Assembly: GCF_900215725.1 (NCBI RefSeq)
Contig: NZ_LT962469.1
Span: 845,365-909,364 of the forward strand
Direction of reading: 5' to 3'
Length of the DNA stretch: 64,000 bases
Source: Ezakiella peruensis
GTDB taxonomy: Bacteria > Bacillota > Clostridia > Tissierellales > Peptoniphilaceae
Shown here in pieces: positions 63,580 through 64,000 of the stretch. Position numbers and translations under genes: made by a program. The notes beneath the pieces were generated by a model. The model searched no databases. It saw only the letters and a program-made list of their open reading frames with translations, and was not told the DNA's origin. The stretch's first letter is position 1, and each line of letters begins with the position of its first letter.

Positions 63580-63651
63580 AATTTACCTCCTAATAAAATC
63601 CACCTAAACAAAGCATCAGGCTGAGGTAAGCCCAGACCCTTGTCAAGGTAC
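63580..63651 (-). promoter_or_regulatory. Structured rpsO leader (possible S15 autoregulatory element)
   Basis: A roughly 72-base leader, GC-richer than its surroundings. It holds two small hairpins: CCTT/AAGG (63638-63648) and GGCT/AGCC (63619-63632). S15 represses its own mRNA through leader structures in several bacteria; assignment here rests on position and structure only. Confidence 0.45.
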
Positions 63652-63657
63652 GCCTAT

Positions 63658-63686
63658 ATATTAACATAAAAACATTAAATTGTAAA
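63658..63686 (-). promoter_or_regulatory. Putative rpsO promoter
   Basis: Minus strand TTTACA, 17-base spacer, TAATAT, immediately after the ribF stop and at the edge of the leader. Confidence 0.5.
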
Positions 63687-63687
63687 G

Positions 63688-64000
63688 CTATTTATCATAT
63701 AAACTTGCAAGTTCTAAGGTTTTTATTTTATCTTTTTTGAGTTGCAAGATAAGATCTTCTTTGGAACCGAATTTTTTATTCTCTCTCATAAAATCTTTAA
63801 AATATAATTTAACTTCCTTGTCGTAAATATCCTTGTCAAAATCGAAAATATAAGACTCGCAGGAAAAGTCCTTGTTGAAAGTTTTGGCAACGCCGACCAT
63901 GGTCATGGCGTCATAAATCTGTCCATAAACCTCAAAGTTTGTATAGTAAACCCCATACTTGACCTTTACTATATGGTCTGGCCAATTTATATTTGCCGTT
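63688..64000 (-). CDS. ribF: Riboflavin kinase / FAD synthetase RibF (partial, N-terminus beyond right edge)
   Basis: C-terminal 103 residues of the bifunctional enzyme that phosphorylates riboflavin to FMN and adenylates FMN to FAD. The frame is open to the window edge and begins inside the kinase domain: TANINWP (the conserved TAN motif), KYGVYYTNFEVYG, VAKTFNKDFSCESYIFDFDKDIYDKEVKLYFKDF and RENKKFGSKEDLILQLKKD. The usual TN/NxGxxPT strand is altered (MTMVGVAKTF). The FAD-synthetase half lies outside the window. Confidence 0.93.
   Translation of the reverse strand, partial: TANINWPDHIVKVKYGVYYTNFEVYGQIYDAMTMVGVAKTFNKDFSCESYIFDFDKDIYDKEVKLYFKDFMRENKKFGSKEDLILQLKKDKIKTLELASLYDK

Overview
The window is AT-rich chromosomal DNA of a strictly anaerobic, low-GC Gram-positive bacterium. 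Pyruvate:ferredoxin oxidoreductase (PFOR), pyruvate phosphate dikinase (PPDK), an iron-sulfur L-serine dehydratase, HemW, HrcA with a CIRCE operator, SepF/YlmH next to lspA, and a C69 dipeptidase together suggest a Clostridia/Tissierellia-type Firmicute. A Peptoniphilaceae-like peptidolytic coccus is my best guess; the genus cannot be fixed from sequence alone. Almost every base lies in ordinary chromosomal genes packed into tight operons with 1-8 bp overlaps (ATGA, TAATG). I see no prophage, IS element, CRISPR array or rRNA, and one tRNA.

Layout: 1-1.6 kb, start of the heat-shock operon hrcA-grpE under CIRCE (grpE cut by the left edge). 1.7-6.2 kb, hemW plus a radical SAM gene, and lepB-lepA. 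6.3-11.9 kb (+ strand), a short PPDK regulatory protein, ppdK and an ABC-2 type exporter. 11.9-18.7 kb, ypfJ-trpS and a fused purD-purL. 18.7-24.3 kb, nagB/CYTH/phosphoesterase genes and a three-gene operon of a degenerate PfkB-like protein, an SbcD/YhaO-like nuclease and a small membrane-anchored SbcC/YhaN-like ATPase. 24.4-27.8 kb (+), a secreted degenerate amidohydrolase with sdaAB-sdaAA. 28 kb, tRNA-Pro(GGG). 28.2-36.6 kb, tmcAL, then a nine-gene operon der-plsY-gpsA-hlyD-like-yggS-sepF-ylmH-lspA-rluD that joins envelope lipid synthesis, cell division, lipoprotein processing and ribosome maturation. 36.6-40.4 kb, nifJ (PFOR), whose 3' region holds three tandem hairpin repeats. 40.4-46.5 kb, uvrC-pepP and ftsH with a histidine phosphatase. 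46.6-51.4 kb, a polyamine ABC transporter potABC with two potD genes. 51.5-56.6 kb, a glutaredoxin-like gene, nifS-thiI, and rarA with an orphan PTS IIC gene. 56.7-63.2 kb, threonine aldolase, malic enzyme with an unrecognised cysteine-cluster protein, a YitT membrane protein, a stalk-domain secreted protein and a C69 dipeptidase. 63.3-64 kb, rpsO and the 3' end of ribF (cut by the right edge).

Metabolically the genes fit amino-acid and peptide fermentation: peptides (C69 dipeptidase, PepP), threonine (aldolase) and serine (SdaAAB) feed pyruvate, which PFOR oxidises; PPDK and malic enzyme connect pyruvate with PEP and malate.

No complete new defence or mobile system is visible. The observations I rate highest are the covarying hairpin repeats behind nifJ (36694-36797), the one-polypeptide PurD-PurL fusion, the half-length PPDK regulator with a canonical Walker A motif, the degenerate-kinase/SbcD/SbcC-like operon, the secreted amidohydrolase that lost its metal-binding HxH, and two well-placed palindromic operators (nifJ and the C69 dipeptidase).
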